The notes under the pieces: generated by a model
The model's input: only the letters and a program-made list of their open reading frames with translations
Database searches by the model: none
What the model was told of the DNA's origin: nothing
NCBI RefSeq assembly: GCF_003945385.1
Contig: NZ_AP018920.1
Span: forward strand, 992,001 to 1,056,000
Length of the DNA: 64,000 nucleotides
Reading direction: 5' to 3'
Origin: Pseudonocardia autotrophica
GTDB lineage: Bacteria; Actinomycetota; Actinomycetes; Mycobacteriales; Pseudonocardiaceae
Shown here: piece after piece, positions 39,177 through 47,779 of the stretch
How the letters are laid out: every line of letters starts with the position of its first letter
Position numbering within the stretch: the stretch's first letter is position 1
Position numbers and translations under genes: made by a program

Positions 39177-39989
39177 TCAGCCGCGGGCCTGGCCCAGGCG
39201 CCAGTACCCGGAGAACATGATCCGTTCCTTCGGGACGCCGCGCTCCTCGACCAGGTGCCGGCGGGCGCGTCGTACGAGATCGGCTTCGCCGCAGACCCAG
39301 GCGTAGTCGATCGGGTCCGGGAGCGCCGCATCCTCCAGCACCGGGATCAGGGCGGCCCCGGGTGCCTGCCCGCCCCGCGCGACCCGGATCGGGCCGTCGG
39401 TGAGATCGACGGCGTCGTCGAGGTCGGGGACCTCGACCAGGGCGACGGTGCCGACCGCCGGCGCGGACTCCAGGATGCGGGCGAGGGCGGGCAGTGCCGT
39501 CTCGTCGCCGATCAGCACCTGGCTGCGAGCATCGGGCGGGAGCAGGTAGGGAGCGCCGGACTCCCGGACGCCGATGACGTCACCGGCGCGGGCGTCGAGC
39601 GCCCAGCGGCTGCCGGGGCCCTCGTCGCCGTGCACCACGAAGTCGATGTCGACGGCCGACTCGGCCGGGCGGTGACGGCGCAGCGTGTACCAGCGCAACG
39701 CCGGACGGTCCGGCTCGGAAAGCCCGGCCAGCGCCGAGCGGATGTCGTCCCCCGAACAGGGCAGCGTGAGCGGCCGCCCCGCGGCGGGCAATAGCAGGCC
39801 GAAGAACTCGTCGGGGCCGAGCGGATCGAGATCGGCGAACTCCGGGGCCACCAGCGTGATCCGCCGCAGGTGCGGCGACACCTGCTCGGCACCGGACACG
39901 GTGGCCCGGTAGAGCCGGTGCTCGGTGCGCAGGTTGCGGGCCGCCCGGCGCGGCGCGTCCGGCTCAGCCACCGGTGGCTGCCGCGTCAC
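39177..39989 (-). CDS. Siderophore-interacting protein (ferric-siderophore reductase)
   Basis: A 270-residue FAD/NAD(P)H flavoreductase of the SIP/ViuB type. The N-terminal FAD domain has WYTLRRH, in place of the usual RxYTxR, followed by VDIDFVVHGDEGPGSRWA. The C-terminal domain has YLLPPDARSQVLIGDETALPALARI and the AWVCGEADLVR motif. It reduces ferric siderophores in the cytoplasm to release iron. It overlaps the end of the substrate-binding-protein gene by 26 bases, so the two form one operon under the iron box at 41034. Confidence 0.92.
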   Translation of the reverse strand: MTRQPPVAEPDAPRRAARNLRTEHRLYRATVSGAEQVSPHLRRITLVAPEFADLDPLGPDEFFGLLLPAAGRPLTLPCSGDDIRSALAGLSEPDRPALRWYTLRRHRPAESAVDIDFVVHGDEGPGSRWALDARAGDVIGVRESGAPYLLPPDARSQVLIGDETALPALARILESAPAVGTVALVEVPDLDDAVDLTDGPIRVARGGQAPGAALIPVLEDAALPDPIDYAWVCGEADLVRRARRHLVEERGVPKERIMFSGYWRLGQARG

Positions 39990-40923
39990 CGGCGAGCGCG
40001 GTCCGGATCCGGCGGACGACCCCGCAGGCGGCGCGGCCGAGCCCGTTGTTCAGGGTGGCGTCGAGATCGAACACCCGGTTCGCGAGCACGGCGGGCTGAG
40101 CCCGGAACAGCGGGGACTCCTGCAGCGCGGGACGGTCGTCCAGGCTCTGGACGAACAGGACGTCGGCGTTCGCGGCGGTGCCGAGCTCTTCACCGCCGAC
40201 CTCGAAGTACGGCTCCTCGGCGGACGGGTCGTAGTGCGGCTGGGTGAATCCGAGATCGGCCGCGACCCGGTTCGCGAGCAGGTTCGCCCACACGTACATG
40301 CCGCCGGTGTCCAGGGCGGTGCCCATGGTCAGGGTGAGCCGGTCGGGGATGTCGCCGAGTGCTCGGCGGGCCTCGGCGACGAGCGCCTCGTAGCGCTCGA
40401 TCTCGCTCTGCCCGCGGTCCTCCCGCTGCAGACCGGCCGCCTGCCCGGTGATGTCCTCGACCCACTGCGGCCGACCGGCCTGGACCGCGAGGATCGGGGC
40501 GATCCGGGCGAGCAGGTCGTTGCCGTAGAAGTCCTGCTGGTATGCGTTGGCCCGCATCACGATCAGGTCCGGCGCGATCGCCGCGAGCTGCTCGAGGTCC
40601 GGCTTCTGGGTGCTGAACCGGATTTCCTGGACGGCATCGAGATCGAACTCGGACAGCTCGTCGAGCAGCGCACCGTCGCGGCCGAAGTAGAACCCGCTGG
40701 CGACGACCGGATAGCCGGTGACGAGCGCGAACTCCAGGTCCCCGCGGCCTTCGACGACCGCGACCCGGGTCGGCTCGGCCGGGATCCGGGTCTCGACGCC
40801 CTGGTAGCTGAAGTCGATCATCGCCGGACCGGTCGGACCGCTCGTCGTCGAGCAGCCGGTCATCGCGGCGGCTGCGGCGACGGCGCTGCCGAGGAGGAAC
40901 CCGCGCCGGTCGAGCTCGCTCAC
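39964..40923 (-). CDS. Iron-siderophore ABC transporter substrate-binding lipoprotein
   Basis: A 319-residue FepB/FhuD-type protein. The GTG at 40923 gives a signal with twin arginine and lipobox (LDRRGFLLGSAVAAAAAMTGC), the natural start. Longer in-frame starts near 41034-41046 fall inside the iron box, so they are unlikely. The periplasmic-binding domain has PTRVAVVEGRGDLEFALVTG and IAPDLIVMRANAYQQDFYG. No permease or ATPase gene is nearby, so it must use a transporter encoded elsewhere. Confidence 0.88.
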   Translation of the reverse strand: MSELDRRGFLLGSAVAAAAAMTGCSTTSGPTGPAMIDFSYQGVETRIPAEPTRVAVVEGRGDLEFALVTGYPVVASGFYFGRDGALLDELSEFDLDAVQEIRFSTQKPDLEQLAAIAPDLIVMRANAYQQDFYGNDLLARIAPILAVQAGRPQWVEDITGQAAGLQREDRGQSEIERYEALVAEARRALGDIPDRLTLTMGTALDTGGMYVWANLLANRVAADLGFTQPHYDPSAEEPYFEVGGEELGTAANADVLFVQSLDDRPALQESPLFRAQPAVLANRVFDLDATLNNGLGRAACGVVRRIRTALAGDAAATGG

Positions 40924-41033
40924 GATGGCCGGCCATCCGGTCCGGTGCAGCGCGATCGGGGGAGCGCCCGCGATGTGCAGGACCGATCGGGGGGCGGGTG
41001 GGCAGAGCACGGGCACGGGGCGACTCCGGTTCA

Positions 41034-41052
41034 TGAGGGTAGGCAAACCGAA
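41034..41052 (-). promoter_or_regulatory. Strong candidate iron box upstream of the siderophore pair
   Basis: TGAGGGTAGGCAAACCGAA matches the 19-bp DtxR/IdeR consensus TTAGGTTAGGCTAACCTAA at 15 of 19 positions by my count. It lies about 110 bases upstream of the chosen start of the substrate-binding protein. It should allow repression by an iron-loaded DtxR-family protein. Confidence 0.7.
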
Positions 41053-41098
41053 GTTAACAGGCGAACAGCCCGGCCGGACCTGATGTGATCGGGCCCTC

Positions 41099-42763
41099 TC
41101 AGGACTCCTGGAGCGCCGGCGTCGCCCGCTGCAGCACGACGTCCACGGCGCTCCCTCCCGGCCGGGATCCGGCCGTGCGGAGCGGCCCGTCGGCGTCGAG
41201 CCGGGTCGCGAGGAACGTGTCCGCGACCGCGGTCGGGGCGTGCCGGACGAGCAGCGAGCCCTGCAACGCGAGTGCGGCCAGCTCGGCGAGGCGCCGGGCC
41301 CGGCGTTCCTGCGGTGCGGCCAGCTCGGTGCGCAGCGCGGCGGTCGTCGCGTCCAGCCGCGGGTCCTGCCCGGCGGCCAGATCGATCTCGGTCAGCAGTG
41401 CGTCGACGGCGTCCGGCTCGCGGGTGATCGCGCGCAGCGCGTCGAGTGCGGTGACGTTGCCCGCGCCCTCCCAGATCGAGTTGAGCGGTGCCTCCCGGTA
41501 CAGCCGGGGCAGGTCGGACTCCTCGACGTAGCCGTTGCCGCCCAGGCACTCCAGCGCCTCCGCGACGACCGCCGAGGTGCGCTTGCAGACCAGGTACTTC
41601 GACACCGGCAGCGCGAGCCGCAGCAGCGCCGTCTCGCCGCGGTCGACCGCGCCGGCCAGCCGCATCGCCAGCACGGTGGCGGCCTCGGTCTCGGCGGCCA
41701 GCTCGGCGAGCACCTCGCGCATCAGCGGCTGATCGATCAGCCGGGCGCCGAACGCGCTGCGGTGCGCGGCGTGGTGCGCGGCCTCGACGACCGCGGCCCG
41801 CTGCGTGCCGGTGGCGCCGAGCACACAGTCCAGCCGGGTCATCGAGACCATCTCGATGATCGTCCGGACGCCGCGGCCCTCCTCGCCGACCCGCCAGCCC
41901 ACCGCGCCGGAGTACTCGATCTCGGACGACGCGTTCGACCGGTTGCCCAGCTTGTCCTTGAGCCGCTGCAGCCGGATCGCGTTGCGCGTGCCGTCGGGCA
42001 GGACCCGCGGCAGGACCAGGCAGGTCAGTCCGCCGGGCGCCTGGGCCAGGGTGAGGAACAGGTCGTTCATCGGCGCCGAGGTGAACCACTTGTGCCCGGT
42101 CAGCCGGTAGCTGCCGTCCGGCTGCGGCGCGGCGACGGTGGTGCCGGAACGGACGTCGGAGCCGCCCTGCTTCTCGGTCATCGACATTCCGGCGAGCAGG
42201 CCCGGCTTGCCGGCCGGGACGGCGAGCCCCGGGGCGTAGGCGAGCGCGGTCAGTCCCGGCTCGTAGGCGGCCGCGAGCTCCGGGGCGTGCCGCAGCGCCG
42301 GGACAGAGGCGTAGGTCATCGAGACCGGGCACAGGTGGCCCTGCTCGACCTGCGAGGTCAGCGCGAACCCGGCGGCGCGGGTGACGTGCGCGCCGGTGCC
42401 GGGCGCGGCCGCCCACGGGGCGGCGGCGAGGCCGTGCTCGATGCTGACCCGCATCAGCTCGTGCCACGACGGGTGGAAGCCGACCTCGTCGATCCGGTGC
42501 CCGGTGCGGTCGTGCGTACGCAACTCGGGCTCGTGCGCGTTGGCCGCCCTGGCGTGCTCGCGGTGCACCTCGGAGCCGACGACGGCGGCCAGCCCGGTCA
42601 GCCGGTCCAGGTCGCCACCCTCCCGGGTCAGCGCCTCGACCAGCGCCGGGTCGGTGCCGAGCAGGTCGCCGTCCGGGCGCGGCGGGACCTGGTTGGTGAC
42701 CTCGTGGGTGCCGAGATCGGACACGGGTGCCGGCGTCTCCGGCCGGGTGTGCGTCGTCGTCAC
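41099..42763 (-). CDS. Acyl-CoA dehydrogenase, AidB-like
   Basis: A 554-residue flavin enzyme, longer than a standard acyl-CoA dehydrogenase and close to AidB-type proteins. Motifs include MSMTEKQGGSDVRSGTT and KWFTSAPMNDLFL, and the C-terminal YREAPLNSIWEGAGNV is the AidB-type GNV region. The role may be acyl-CoA oxidation or DNA-alkylation response; sequence cannot separate them. GTG 42763 is the start nearest to the family. It converges with nothing and diverges from ppx. Confidence 0.88.
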   Translation of the reverse strand: MTTTHTRPETPAPVSDLGTHEVTNQVPPRPDGDLLGTDPALVEALTREGGDLDRLTGLAAVVGSEVHREHARAANAHEPELRTHDRTGHRIDEVGFHPSWHELMRVSIEHGLAAAPWAAAPGTGAHVTRAAGFALTSQVEQGHLCPVSMTYASVPALRHAPELAAAYEPGLTALAYAPGLAVPAGKPGLLAGMSMTEKQGGSDVRSGTTVAAPQPDGSYRLTGHKWFTSAPMNDLFLTLAQAPGGLTCLVLPRVLPDGTRNAIRLQRLKDKLGNRSNASSEIEYSGAVGWRVGEEGRGVRTIIEMVSMTRLDCVLGATGTQRAAVVEAAHHAAHRSAFGARLIDQPLMREVLAELAAETEAATVLAMRLAGAVDRGETALLRLALPVSKYLVCKRTSAVVAEALECLGGNGYVEESDLPRLYREAPLNSIWEGAGNVTALDALRAITREPDAVDALLTEIDLAAGQDPRLDATTAALRTELAAPQERRARRLAELAALALQGSLLVRHAPTAVADTFLATRLDADGPLRTAGSRPGGSAVDVVLQRATPALQES

Positions 42764-42849
42764 TACCCGAGGGTAACTTGACCGGCGGGTCCGCCTCCAG
42801 GCTTCCGCGTACGGTGGCGGCGACCGGTCGTCCAGCTCAGGGAGTGCCG

Positions 42850-43803
42850 ATGTCACGGGTGGCCGCCATCGACTGCGGGACCAACTCGATCCGTCTGCTC
42901 GTCGCGGACGTCACCGAGGCGTTCGACGGCGCCAAGGAGCTCCGTGACCTGCACCGGGAGATGCGGATCGTGCGGCTCGGGAAGGGCGTCGACGCGACCG
43001 GCCGGCTCGATCCGGAGGCCCTGGAGCGGACCAGGGTCGCACTCGTCGACTACGCCGCCGCGGCCCGCCGCAAGGGTGCCGAGCGGGTCCGGATGGTCGC
43101 CACCTCGGCGACCCGCGACGCGGCCAACCGCGAGGACTTCTTCGCGATGGTGCGCGACACCCTCGGGGTCGAGGCGGAGATCATCACCGGGGACGAGGAG
43201 GCGCGGCTGTCGTTCGTCGGTGCGGTCGGCGATCTCGACCCGGACGACGGGCCGTTCGTGGTGACCGACGTCGGCGGCGGCTCCACCGAGGTCGTCGTGG
43301 GGGCGCTGCGCGACGGTGTCGCCGAGGTGACCGCTGCCCGGTCGGTGGACATGGGATCGGTGCGGCTGACCGAGCGCTGCCTGCCATCGGACCCGCCGTC
43401 GCCCGCCGAGGTGGCGCAGGCCCGCGAGGTCGCCGCCGAGGTGCTCGCCGAGGCGTTCGCGTCGGTGCCGGTCGAGGGTGCCCGGACCTGGGTCGGCGTC
43501 GCCGGGACCATCACCACGCTGTCCGGGATCGCCCAGGACCTGCCGCGCTACGACCCGGAGGCGGTGCACCTGTCGACGCTCTCGCGCGACGAGCTGCACC
43601 GGGTCGCCGATCTGCTCATCCACGCGCCGCGCGCGGAGCGCGGGAAGCACGGCGCACTGCACCCGGGCCGGGTCGACGTGATCGGCGCCGGGTCGCTGGT
43701 CGTGCAGGCGCTCGCCGACGAGCTGCACGCGCGCGCCGGGATCGACCGGGTCGTCGTCTCCGAGCACGACATCCTGGACGGCATCGCGCGTTCGATCGCA
43801 TGA
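42850..43803 (+). CDS. ppx: Exopolyphosphatase/pppGpp phosphohydrolase family protein
   Basis: A 317-residue Ppx/GppA protein of the short actinobacterial type (like Rv1026 or Rv0496). AIDCGTNSIRLLVAD is the N-terminal phosphate loop, VTDVGGGSTEVVVG the second, and VGVAGTITTLSGI the third ASKHA motif. It hydrolyses polyphosphate or pppGpp. It closes the conserved eno-ftsB-DUF501-ppx run. Its stop overlaps the udgB start by four bases. Confidence 0.93.
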   Translation: MSRVAAIDCGTNSIRLLVADVTEAFDGAKELRDLHREMRIVRLGKGVDATGRLDPEALERTRVALVDYAAAARRKGAERVRMVATSATRDAANREDFFAMVRDTLGVEAEIITGDEEARLSFVGAVGDLDPDDGPFVVTDVGGGSTEVVVGALRDGVAEVTAARSVDMGSVRLTERCLPSDPPSPAEVAQAREVAAEVLAEAFASVPVEGARTWVGVAGTITTLSGIAQDLPRYDPEAVHLSTLSRDELHRVADLLIHAPRAERGKHGALHPGRVDVIGAGSLVVQALADELHARAGIDRVVVSEHDILDGIARSIA

Positions 43804-44516
43804 ACCTGGCGCTGCTGGACCGGCAGATCTCCGAGTGCCGGGCCTGCCCGCGCCTGGTCGAATGGCGCGAGCAGGTGGCCGCGGAGAAGCGGGCCGCGTT
43901 CCGCGGGCAGACCTACTGGGGCCGCCCGGTGCCCGGGTTCGGCCCGGCCGACGCGGCGATGCTGATCGTCGGGCTCGCGCCGGCCGCGCACGGCGCCAAC
44001 CGCACCGGCCGGATGTTCACCGGTGACCGCAGTGGCGACGTGCTCTACGCCGCGATGCACGCGGTCGGCCTGGCCTCGCAGCCCACCGCGACGCATGCGG
44101 GCGACGGGTTGGAACTGTACGGCGTCCGGATCACCGCGCCGGTGCACTGCGCGCCGCCGGCGAACAAGCCGACCCCCGCCGAACGCGACACCTGCCGGAC
44201 CTGGCTGGAACAGGAGCTGGACCTGCTCGCACCGACCGTCCGGTCGATCATGGTGCTGGGTGGTTTCGGCTGGCAGGCGCTGTTGCCGGTGCTCGCCGGC
44301 GCCGGCTGGGAGATCCCGCGCCCGCGGCCGCGGTTCGGCCACGGGGCGTCGGTGACGCTGCGGCCCGCCGGTCCGCGGCGCGCGCCGCTGGAGCTGTTCG
44401 GCTGCTACCACGTGAGCCAGCAGAACACCTTCACCGGACGCCTGACCCCGGACATGCTGGAGCGGGTGCTGGCCGACGCAGCCCGGGCCGGTGGGCTCTC
44501 GCCCGCAGCGCGCTAG
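43800..44516 (+). CDS. udgB: Family 5 uracil-DNA glycosylase (UdgB)
   Basis: A 238-residue uracil-DNA glycosylase. Motif A is GLAPAAHGANRTGRMFTGD, and the family-5 motif B-like CYHVSQQNTFTGRLT is present. The CRACPRLV pair with later Cys in PVHCAPPANKPTP likely bind an Fe-S cluster. It removes uracil or deaminated bases, useful in GC-rich DNA prone to cytosine deamination. Coupled to ppx by an ATGA overlap. Confidence 0.92.
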   Translation: MNLALLDRQISECRACPRLVEWREQVAAEKRAAFRGQTYWGRPVPGFGPADAAMLIVGLAPAAHGANRTGRMFTGDRSGDVLYAAMHAVGLASQPTATHAGDGLELYGVRITAPVHCAPPANKPTPAERDTCRTWLEQELDLLAPTVRSIMVLGGFGWQALLPVLAGAGWEIPRPRPRFGHGASVTLRPAGPRRAPLELFGCYHVSQQNTFTGRLTPDMLERVLADAARAGGLSPAAR

Positions 44517-44577
44517 CCAACGCCGACCGGCGGCGTCGTCGCAGGTCGCAGGAGTGTCGTCGGTCGCTTTGCTCTGC

Positions 44578-44919
44578 TTACCCGTCGAGGGAGATGCCGA
44601 CGGTCACCTGTCCGCCCTCGCGGCGCGCCACCCCGTGCCCTGTCCGGTCGCGGCCGTCCAACCGGACGGTGAGCGGGTGCCCGTCGCCGGTGAAGTTGCG
44701 CCACCACGACTTCCGGTCGGCCAGTGCGATCTGGATCAGCACCCGGTCCGGGCCGTCCTGCTGGTAGGCGACGGGGAGGCTGAACTCCTGCCCGGACCGG
44801 CGTCCGGTGTAGGTCAGGATCGTCATCCGGCCCTGCACGAGTCCACGCAGCCGCGGGGAACGCAGCAGGGCGTCGATGACGGCGTTGAACGGTCTGGCGG
44901 CAGTCTGCAGAGCTGACAC
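44578..44919 (-). CDS. Deazaflavin (F420)-dependent nitroreductase-family protein
   Basis: A 113-residue split-barrel protein. LTYTGRRSGQEFSLPVAYQQDGP and WWRNFTGDGHPLTVRLDG match the Ddn-like F420-binding family, though this copy is short. It would use reduced F420 on an unknown substrate. GTG 44919 has AAGGA upstream. It sits 19 bases downstream of the methyltransferase gene and may be cotranscribed with it. Confidence 0.85.
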   Translation of the reverse strand: MSALQTAARPFNAVIDALLRSPRLRGLVQGRMTILTYTGRRSGQEFSLPVAYQQDGPDRVLIQIALADRKSWWRNFTGDGHPLTVRLDGRDRTGHGVARREGGQVTVGISLDG

Positions 44920-44938
44920 GGTCGGGGGTCCTTCTCTC

Positions 44939-45757
44939 TCAGCGGGTGATGAAGCGGTGCAGGCGCATCGCGTCCTGCAGCATCGGCAGGTGTCCGGCCG
45001 TGGACAGCAGCGGGCGCAGCCACACCCGAGGATGCCGGATCGTGAGCTCGTCGATGATCGAGACGTCGTCGAGCTCGCGCAGTGTGTTGTGCCGGTGTGC
45101 GAAGTCGGCGGGGTTCCAGGACCAGTGGAACCCGGTGCCCAACGCCCTGAACGTGGGGGTCCATCGGGACACGCTCGCCGTCCACGGGGAGACGGCGTCG
45201 AAGGCCAGCGCGGCCCGCGGCGTCCCACTGACGATCCGATCGACCGTGGCGTGCACCGCCGCCGGCCGCAGGTACATGAACAGGCCCTCGGCGATGGCCA
45301 GGGTCGGCCGGCCCGGATCGACCGCGCCCCACCAGCCCTCGTCGGTGACCGAGCCGGGAACCTGCTCGACGTGCGCGGGGAACGAGTACAGCCGTCGCCG
45401 GATGTCGATCACCTCGGGCTGGTCGACGTCGAGCCAGCGGACGGTCGGCGGCACCGCCACCCGCAGCGGACGGCTGTCCAGCCCGCAGCCCAGGTGCAGC
45501 ACCTGGCCGTGCGACTCGGTCCGGAGGAAGTCCCGGGTCCAGCCGTCCAGCACGGCGGACCGGCAGGCGATGGTGGCGGCGTCGCCCGCGAACTGCCAGA
45601 GGCCGTGGACGTCGTGCTCGATGCGGTCGTAGACCTCGCCGGCGTAGGCGTCACCGAGGATCGGACTGCGGGAACGCGCGTCGAGACGTCGCATGTAGAG
45701 GGTCATCAGCAGGGTCGCGGCGGCGCCGCGCAGATCCACCTTCTCGGTGTGCGCCAT
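44939..45757 (-). CDS. SAM-dependent methyltransferase, leucine carboxyl methyltransferase type
   Basis: A 272-residue protein. VLHLGCGLDSRPLRV is the SAM-binding motif I typical of the LCMT/PPM1 family, followed by VRWLDVDQPEVIDIRRRLY. Actinobacteria have many such enzymes that methylate carboxylates or polyketide hydroxyls. GGGAGG lies 5 bases before the ATG. Substrate unknown; the F420-type protein downstream suggests joint small-molecule modification. Confidence 0.88.
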   Translation of the reverse strand: MAHTEKVDLRGAAATLLMTLYMRRLDARSRSPILGDAYAGEVYDRIEHDVHGLWQFAGDAATIACRSAVLDGWTRDFLRTESHGQVLHLGCGLDSRPLRVAVPPTVRWLDVDQPEVIDIRRRLYSFPAHVEQVPGSVTDEGWWGAVDPGRPTLAIAEGLFMYLRPAAVHATVDRIVSGTPRAALAFDAVSPWTASVSRWTPTFRALGTGFHWSWNPADFAHRHNTLRELDDVSIIDELTIRHPRVWLRPLLSTAGHLPMLQDAMRLHRFITR

Positions 45758-45789
45758 CGTCGACCTCCCACTGGCTACGCTGGCGTGGC

Positions 45790-45863
45790 GCCCCCGTAGC
45801 CCAACGGCAGAGGCAAGCCCCTTAAAAGGGTTACCGGTGTGGGTTCGAATCCCACCGGGGGCA
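45790..45863 (+). tRNA. tRNA with anticodon TAA but class I shape (tRNA-Leu-like)
   Basis: A complete cloverleaf. Acceptor GCCCCCG / CGGGGGC, D-arm GCC...GGC, anticodon stem AGCCC / GGGTT with loop CTTAAAA, variable region ACCGGT of only 6 nt, T-arm GTGGG-TTCGAAT-CCCAC, discriminator A. Anticodon TAA reads UUA (Leu), but bacterial tRNA-Leu normally has a long variable arm. It may be a non-canonical, phage-derived or decayed tRNA. CCA is not fully encoded (ACCC follows). Confidence 0.8.
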
Positions 45864-45990
45864 CCCGTTCCGACCGCGACTTTACGCCCCTGACCAGCAT
45901 GTTCGCCCGTCGAGGCTGCGGTCCGGCTGTCCGCCTGTGACCGGCGGAAACCGGTGCCCATCGAGCGACCTCGCGCTGACGTCTCGAGGT

Positions 45991-46425
45991 CTACTCGTCC
46001 CAGACGATCCCGACCGAGTCCAGACGCGGGCGGTCGAAGCCCCACAGGAATTCGAGCGTCTCCCGCGGACGGTCGTTGTGGATCCGGTGCGGCACCGCCC
46101 TCGGGATCCACAGAGCCGAACCGGGCTCACCGCGGATGACCTCGTCGCCGATGGTGAACTGCGCCGATCCCCGGATGATGTAGTACCACTCGTCGGCGTG
46201 CGGGTGATGGTGGAGCAGGTGCACCTCGCCAGGGCTCAGCCAGGCCAGACCGACCATCAGGCGCTCGGACCCGACGAGCTGCTCCGACACGAGTTCGACC
46301 AGCCGTCCCCGATCGCGCGGGTCACCACCGGCGCTCATCCACGACTCGTTCCCGGCGTCGCCCTGGTCGACGACGGGTTGGTCCTGCGCCCTGACGTGAA
46401 ATCTGCTCAACGTGTTGTCAGTCAT
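45991..46425 (-). CDS. Cupin-domain protein
   Basis: A 144-residue single-cupin protein. The metal-binding motif LLHHHPHADEWYYIIRGSAQF and a second motif region PRAVPHRIHNDRP give the usual His/Glu ligands. It could be a small metal-dependent oxygenase, isomerase or sensor. ATG 46425 is preferred because GAGGG sits 6 bases upstream. No linked pathway is visible. Confidence 0.85.
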   Translation of the reverse strand: MTDNTLSRFHVRAQDQPVVDQGDAGNESWMSAGGDPRDRGRLVELVSEQLVGSERLMVGLAWLSPGEVHLLHHHPHADEWYYIIRGSAQFTIGDEVIRGEPGSALWIPRAVPHRIHNDRPRETLEFLWGFDRPRLDSVGIVWDE

Positions 46426-46669
46426 CGACATCCCTCGAAGACGTGTCCCGGCCGCCGAGCGCCGGCCGCATCACCCGCTCGATCGGAGCCGTCGTGGGCG
46501 GACGGCGCGGACCCTGGCGTCGCGATGACCCGGGCGGCCACCCCGGGAAGTCTCCGAGACGAGAACTCCTGACGTCCATCTCAGGATGTCGCCCCTGATC
46601 GTGTTCGTGCGGTACACGATTGATCGCCCTGACGAGGGCGTCGAGGCGTGGTGACCGGGGGGCCCGCGA

Positions 46670-47047
46670 TCACCCGTGAGCGGCCCGCTCGCGCCTGCCC
46701 AGCACCTCCGTCACGACCGGGGCGGCGAGCTCGACGGCGAGCAGCACGTCGTGGAACCGGTGCGGCCTGCCCCGGGTCGCGCGGGTCACCAGGCGTCCGA
46801 CGCCGCCGAGTGCCATCAGCCCGGCGAGGATCCGCAGCCGGTCCAGGTCCGGTTCGTCGTCGGTGGTGGCGTCGAGCCAGGCCAAGCCGTAGCCGGCGAA
46901 CACGGGCCCCATGAAGCGGACGTGTGAGTCCACCGTCGCGTCACCGGTCATGCCCGGCTCGCCGCGCACCCCGCCGACGAGCTGGATCCCTCCGATCGCC
47001 ATGCAGGCCCATCCGGTCACCTGTCCTACGGTCCTCAACGTCGACAT
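46670..47047 (-). CDS. DUF4345-like membrane protein
   Basis: A 125-residue protein with about four hydrophobic segments, with FMGPVFAGYGLAWLDATT and LAGLMALGGVGRLVTRATRGRPHRF, typical of DUF4345 small membrane proteins. Function unknown. The 244 bases between it and the cupin gene hold no gene I can support. A hexanucleotide repeat lies just upstream of its start. Confidence 0.8.
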   Translation of the reverse strand: MSTLRTVGQVTGWACMAIGGIQLVGGVRGEPGMTGDATVDSHVRFMGPVFAGYGLAWLDATTDDEPDLDRLRILAGLMALGGVGRLVTRATRGRPHRFHDVLLAVELAAPVVTEVLGRRERAAHG

Positions 47048-47103
47048 GCGGCCATCCTCGCAGGCGTGGGGGTGTCGCCCCAGTAGATTCGCCGAGGCTC
47101 CCG

Positions 47104-47140
47104 ACCGGCACCGGCACCGGCACCGGCACCGGCACCGGCA
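47104..47140. repeat. (ACCGGC)6 tandem repeat
   Basis: Six perfect copies of ACCGGC plus one base, in the 125-base gap between the divergent-from-nothing tandem genes for the VOC protein and the DUF4345 protein. Such perfect hexamers usually vary in copy number between strains. Confidence 0.85.
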
Positions 47141-47172
47141 TGCGCGTCGCGGACCCTGAACGGCCGGCCCGG

Positions 47173-47565
47173 CTATCCGGTGGGCCCGGAGAACCCGATC
47201 AGAACCCCGCCCGGTGCCCGGACGAGTGCGGTGCACACGCCGTCCATGATCTTCGTCGGCGGGCGCACGGGCTCGGCTCCGGCGCGCAGGGCGTGCTCGT
47301 AGGCGGCCCGGGTGTCGCGCACGTGGACGGTGGGCGTGGCGCCGGTCGTCTCGTCCGGGGCGGTCTGGCGGATCCCGCCGCCTCCGGCGTCGGAGTAGGC
47401 GAACAGGTGGTAGTCGCCGTCGCCGACCGGGAAGGGCGGCTGGAAGCTCCAGCCGAGGACGTCGGCGCACCAGTTGCGGGTGGCGTCCGCGTCGTTACTG
47501 GCCAGGTCGGTGTGGGTGATCCAGCCGTAGAGGTCGTCGGTGAACCGGTGGGACCGTTCGGTCAT
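47173..47565 (-). CDS. VOC/glyoxalase-family protein
   Basis: A 130-residue protein with one vicinal-oxygen-chelate domain pair. GWITHTDLASNDADATRNWCADVLGWSFQPPF and YHLFAYSDAGGGGIRQTAPDETTGATPTVHV, ending VRAPGGVLIGF, match CFP-30B-like glyoxalase proteins. It probably binds a small molecule or metal; the reaction is unknown. Confidence 0.87.
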   Translation of the reverse strand: MTERSHRFTDDLYGWITHTDLASNDADATRNWCADVLGWSFQPPFPVGDGDYHLFAYSDAGGGGIRQTAPDETTGATPTVHVRDTRAAYEHALRAGAEPVRPPTKIMDGVCTALVRAPGGVLIGFSGPTG

Positions 47566-47779
47566 GCTCGTCCTCCGTCATCGGTCGTTGCGGGTAGGAC
47601 CGGAGGCGGAACCGGAAGTCATCGCTCTGCGTCGTCCGGCAGTCCGGTTCGTGACTGCTGTGGCGGGGGCGATGAGCGCAGCTCCTGCCGCGCTGACTCG
47701 TCGGGTTCGGGTGGTGCGTCGGGGGACCAGCGAAGGGGTGGGCGGGACGCCCTCCTCCGGGGCGGTCATGACGTCGCGG

